Source: an uncultured Lachnospiraceae bacterium
Lineage (GTDB): Bacteria; Bacillota; Clostridia; Lachnospirales; Lachnospiraceae
Direction: 5' to 3'
DNA length: 64,000 bases
NCBI GenBank assembly: GCA_947629385.1
Contig: CANRDO010000003.1
Span: 1-64,000, forward strand
Shown: in pieces, positions 61,413 through 64,000 of the stretch
How positions within the stretch are numbered: the stretch's first letter is position 1
Layout: each line of letters begins with the position of its first letter
Position numbers and translations under genes: made by a program
The notes under the pieces: generated by a model
The model's input: only the letters and a program-made list of their open reading frames with translations
Told to the model about the DNA's origin: nothing
The model's database searches: none

Positions 61413-63201
61413 TGACAGCCACCCCCATGTAATCAACGTGTGTTTTTTCCTGTTCCTTTTTTCGGTTTTCCCTGATATTCTTTGTGTTCTTGACGTTTTT
61501 GCCTTTGTTGTCTGCGACCGCCTGTATATGCCTTGCAAGGTCGATGCTGCCCTGTACGGAGGCTTCCCTGTGGACACGTACAAGCCGTCTCTGGCCGTCT
61601 TTCAGGCTTTCAGCCCTGTCCAGCCCAAGCCCTTCAAACCTTGCCTCTATGAGCCTGAATGCGGTATATATCCCATTCTCAATAGTCCATACTTCGGTTG
61701 TATTGTCTGGATTGTAAGCGACGCTGACTTCCCCACCTTTCAGATAGCGTTCCGTATAATTCGGGTTATGGTATCGCATCCCGTTTGCTTTCAGTCCGTA
61801 CTGTGTGAACCTCCCTTTTGCCCTTGGCATGAGGGTAAGCGCCATCTGCTGTCTGGTTGTCTGGATTAGGTTTGCCCTGCCCTGCCCGACCATGTAATCC
61901 CAGACTGAACATGCATAGGGGGTTATATTTCCTGCAAGCATTTCTTCCGTATATGGGAAATACTCAAGAATCCTTTGGGAATTATAATAGACGATGCAGT
62001 GCAGGATAATTTTCTCGAAATCATTGAGTGTCAGGCAGGCATCCTTTCGATAATCGTGCGACCCCCGTTCCTGAAAGTCTGGCTCGATTACCCCTTTCCC
62101 TTTCAGATACGGCTTGTAGCTTCCTTGTATCAGGTCAAAGAACTTTTCAACGGGTCCTTTCAATTCTGGGCGGTACGGGGGAAGGCTCACAAGCGTCACC
62201 CCGAGCTCTGTAATCTGGCTGAATGTTTCCGATATATATTCCTTTCCCATATCTGTTATGAGCTTCGCAGGAAGGCCATTGCATGGCCATGCCCCGTCAG
62301 GGAGCATAATCCCGAATTTACGGCAATGCTCTTTCTTTTCAGCTATGATATTTTGCATGAGCCCTTGCAGGCTGTATGTACCCCCTTCCCATGAAAGGGA
62401 ATAGCCGAGGCAGAGGGAACTGTAAGCATCCACACAGGCAACCAGTATCGGACGCCCGATAACATTCCCAGCATCGTCAGAAAGGTAAATATCACAGATA
62501 GTGCTGTCGAGCATTCCGACCCCCACTGTCCCTGCATAGTCCTGTACAGAACCGCCAACGAAAGGACGGTAATCCCGCTCATACTTTTTCAGTCCCTCAC
62601 GCTGGATATAATACTTCTGCATGTTCCTGTTTTTCCTGTAAAAGTATCGGAACTGATAGAAACTCGGATGTTCTGGCAGCAAGGTGCCAGACGGGTTGCA
62701 ATATCTTTCTTTCAGCATCATGGTATAGGCTGTGTGCAGGCTGTTCCTGTTTTTGGTGTAGAAGAATCTGCTCAGTGCCCACCGCATGTTTTTTTCATCC
62801 TGCGTCAAATCCCTTTTGTCTCTTTTCGGCGCAGGGGCAAGGGCTTCGATATCCTGATATGCGAGATACCTGAACAGATACTTTTTTATGCTCTGCCTGT
62901 TTATACCTGACTCCGCTTCCGCTTCGTGTATCTTCCGCATACGCATTTCCTTGTCCCCAATGTAGGGAAGTATGCCAGAAATCAATGTGAACCGTTTATG
63001 CATCTCTTCCCTGTCTTTTGGGGAAAACTCCCGATATGGAAGCAGGAGGGAAGTTTTCTGCCAGTTTTCCAGCTCCCCCGTAGGGGTCCAGTAAGGTACA
63101 GACGTACAGTTACAGTCTATGGCAAGGGCTTTGTTCCCCTTAACATCAAGTATCCGCAGTTTTGTTCCGTTCATTTCCAATACGTCATTTTTCTTCATCA
63201 A
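61405..63201 (-). CDS. tnsB: DDE transposase TnsB
   Basis: A 598-residue Mu/Tn7-type integrase-fold transposase. The DDE triad is visible as Asp232 in GVGMLDSTIC, Asp317 in LITDMGKEYI and Glu352 in GPVEKFFDLIQG. An N-terminal DNA-binding region (residues 60-215) contains HTH-like ESGINRQSIKKYLF. It cuts the 3' ends and joins them to the target. It overlaps tnsA by 17 bp. Length is close to TnsB of other Tn7-like elements. Confidence 0.93.
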   Translation of the reverse strand: MMKKNDVLEMNGTKLRILDVKGNKALAIDCNCTSVPYWTPTGELENWQKTSLLLPYREFSPKDREEMHKRFTLISGILPYIGDKEMRMRKIHEAEAESGINRQSIKKYLFRYLAYQDIEALAPAPKRDKRDLTQDEKNMRWALSRFFYTKNRNSLHTAYTMMLKERYCNPSGTLLPEHPSFYQFRYFYRKNRNMQKYYIQREGLKKYERDYRPFVGGSVQDYAGTVGVGMLDSTICDIYLSDDAGNVIGRPILVACVDAYSSLCLGYSLSWEGGTYSLQGLMQNIIAEKKEHCRKFGIMLPDGAWPCNGLPAKLITDMGKEYISETFSQITELGVTLVSLPPYRPELKGPVEKFFDLIQGSYKPYLKGKGVIEPDFQERGSHDYRKDACLTLNDFEKIILHCIVYYNSQRILEYFPYTEEMLAGNITPYACSVWDYMVGQGRANLIQTTRQQMALTLMPRAKGRFTQYGLKANGMRYHNPNYTERYLKGGEVSVAYNPDNTTEVWTIENGIYTAFRLIEARFEGLGLDRAESLKDGQRRLVRVHREASVQGSIDLARHIQAVADNKGKNVKNTKNIRENRKKEQEKTHVDYMGVAVNE

Positions 63202-63532
63202 CCACCAACCCCCAATCCGTCACGCCCCGTCTTTCCCAATAGTTTCTTGATTCTTCCAGCAGTTTTACTGTCAGAGGCTTGGACAGGTACTTCCGAAAGA
63301 CACACTCCCGAACCATCAGGGAACCGTCAGCTTTTGTGCAGACGAAATCGGAAGTATATTCCCCCATGTCCAGTCCATCAAGAAGTATGTTACACCTGAT
63401 TTCCCGAATGTCCTCGTTGCCCTGCAATATACCAGCATAAACAAACTGGATTTTGTCATACGTTTTGCAGATTTCTCTGCACTTTGGAAGCAGCCTCTTC
63501 TCACACCTTCCTTTGTAATTCTTTTTTCTCAC
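63185..63532 (-). CDS. tnsA: Short TnsA-like 5'-end nuclease
   Basis: A 115-residue protein with only the nuclease core of TnsA; Tn7 TnsA has 273 residues. Conserved features are CEKR with Glu11, EYTSDF with Asp62, and LMVRECVFRKYLSKP with Glu76 where the family usually has a Q/E-x-K triad. TVKLLEESRNYWERRGVTDWGLVV follows. The C-terminal winged-helix domain that contacts TnsC in Tn7 is absent. The start is GTG at 63532. TnsA cuts 5' ends, so transposition should be cut-and-paste if the enzyme is active. Confidence 0.75.
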   Translation of the reverse strand: MRKKNYKGRCEKRLLPKCREICKTYDKIQFVYAGILQGNEDIREIRCNILLDGLDMGEYTSDFVCTKADGSLMVRECVFRKYLSKPLTVKLLEESRNYWERRGVTDWGLVVDEEK

Positions 63533-63548
63533 TCCTGCATCATTCCTT

Positions 63549-63568
63549 TCTACAAGTATTCTTGTAGA
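63549..63568. promoter_or_regulatory. Perfect palindrome upstream of tnsA, possible operator
   Basis: TCTACAAG and CTTGTAGA (8-bp arms, 4-nt spacer) lie 17-36 bases upstream of the tnsA start and just inside the right terminal repeat. It could bind a repressor of the tns operon. Confidence 0.5.
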
Positions 63569-63626
63569 GTGACGGTACTATCTTTCCCAAAAACCCGTTT
63601 TTGGGAAAACACTATGTCCCGAGGCA
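63569..63626 (-). repeat. Right terminal inverted repeat, split by a 34-nt insertion
   Basis: GTGACGGTACTAT (63569-63581) plus GTCCCGAGGCA (63616-63626) together are the complement of the left terminal repeat with one mismatch. Between them lie 34 nt made of a palindrome and a second ACTAT. Confidence 0.65.
63584..63607. repeat. Perfect 24-bp palindrome inside the right end
   Basis: TTCCCAAAAAC and GTTTTTGGGAA (11-bp arms, 2-nt spacer). It is bounded by ACTAT at 63577-63581 and 63611-63615, so it looks like a 29-nt insertion with a 5-bp duplication. It could also act as a terminator. Confidence 0.6.
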
Positions 63627-64000
63627 AATAGATAAATCATTTTTCGGGGCAAACCTCTTTATCAAAATGCACTGACGTACATTTATGAAAAGGTAGGTTT
63701 GCCCCTTTTGATGCCATTTTTTAGACGTGTTTTTTTTCGGGTATTTCTCGTGTTTCTTTCGGTTTTTTTTCGGTCCTTTCTCGTGCCTCTTTCGTGCTTG
63801 CATTTATGCGCAGCATTTCTTCGTGCGTAGCACCCGTGTGTCTCACACACTTTTTTCGTGCGTAGCACCCGCATTTATGCCTTGCACCCATGCGAAGCAT
63901 ACAAAAAGAACCCCAGAATATAGGGTTCTTTCCTTTCTCCGTAGTTATTCCGAAGTTTTTCCCAGCTCTCTTCCCAGCTTTTTTCCCTCGTCCCTTTATC
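63614..64000 (+). repeat. Right copy of the long direct repeat (R-right), cut by the window
   Basis: Identical over all 387 visible bases to 41420-41806. It begins with the last seven codons of atpC (CPEANR and stop), though no atpC body precedes it, and contains both terminator hairpins. It either is the displaced native atpC tail and downstream chromosome or the start of a second copy of the element. Confidence 0.95.

Larger units (their letters stand above)
41952..63613. mobile_element. Tn7-like transposon island with plasmid-like cargo
   Basis: A 21.7-kb island whose right end carries tnsA-tnsB-tnsC-tniQ reading inward, the standard Tn7-family layout. The ends share an inverted repeat: TGCCTCGGGAGATAGTACCGTCAC at 41954-41977, and its complement split across 63569-63581 and 63616-63626. 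I could not find a matching 5-bp target duplication. It lies directly beside atpC and is flanked by R-left and R-right. The cargo mixes DNA-processing genes, secreted proteins and unknowns; there are no Cas genes. Exact termini are uncertain by tens of bases. Confidence 0.8.

Noticed and set aside
41952..63613. CRISPR-associated transposon (CAST)
   Set aside because: No cas genes, no repeat-spacer array and no effector nuclease; the RuvC-like protein is a small stand-alone resolvase type, not Cas12, TnpB or IscB.
41416..63616. 5-bp target-site duplication at the island ends
   Set aside because: Flanks of the possible TGT...ACA termini (TGAGA or GGGAA on the left, CTATG on the right) do not match, so no duplication is claimed.

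Overview
The window is a low-to-moderate GC Firmicutes chromosome, most likely a Lachnospiraceae-type Clostridia. The basis is the gene order around the replication origin, DUF3881 and DUF4446 neighbours, a SAM-I riboswitch before metK, MurT/GatD, and accessory families such as DUF5688 that are common in that family. Genes left of about 16.6 kb run mostly on the minus strand and genes right of it on the plus strand, as expected for two replichores leaving oriC.

Region 1 (1-2.6 kb) is a worn mobile-element remnant next to the 3' end of tRNA-Arg(CCT): a truncated helix-turn-helix gene, a cysteine-rich KTR protein, an aminoglycoside-nucleotidyltransferase-like gene, a frameshifted GNAT acetyltransferase and a small HTH regulator. 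Region 2 (2.6-16.5 kb, minus) is core: DUF3881, serS, DUF4446, parB-parA with two parS-like sites, rsmG, mnmG, mnmE, jag, yidC, yidD, rnpA and rpmH. One plus-strand hydrolase gene interrupts it. Region 3 (16.5-25.5 kb) is oriC with dnaA, dnaN, an S4-domain gene, recF, gyrB and gyrA. Region 4 (25.5-33.7 kb) holds murT-gatD (lipid II amidation), riboswitch-controlled metK, a two-component system, an RluA-type pseudouridine synthase and an AI-2E family membrane protein. Region 5 (33.9-41.4 kb) is the complete F-type ATP synthase operon; its c subunit carries a sodium-type ligand pattern.

Region 6 (about 41.4-63.6 kb) is a Tn7-like island next to the end of atpC. Its right side carries the transposition operon tnsA-tnsB-tnsC-tniQ, reading inward. 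The cargo is unusual. It has DNA-processing genes (RuvC-like nuclease, SF2 helicase, zinc-finger/Toprim primase-like protein, two winged-helix-like proteins, a J-domain protein), two secreted CAP/Ig-like/cell-wall-repeat paralogues, a DUF5688 protein, a DUF262 protein, several unknown small proteins, a candidate 240-nt non-coding RNA with its own promoter, and an adhesin pseudogene. No Cas genes or CRISPR arrays are visible.

The most striking observation is a perfect direct repeat of at least 387 bp that flanks the island. It starts inside the last seven codons of atpC (41420) and restarts at 63614 immediately outside the right end, running off the window at 64000. The two island ends share a 24-bp inverted repeat. 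The outer half of that repeat on the right is the atpC tail itself, and a 34-nt palindromic insertion splits the right copy. This suggests a tandem array, a recombination-generated duplication, or an element that carries a replacement atpC 3' end. Sequence beyond 64000 would decide between these.
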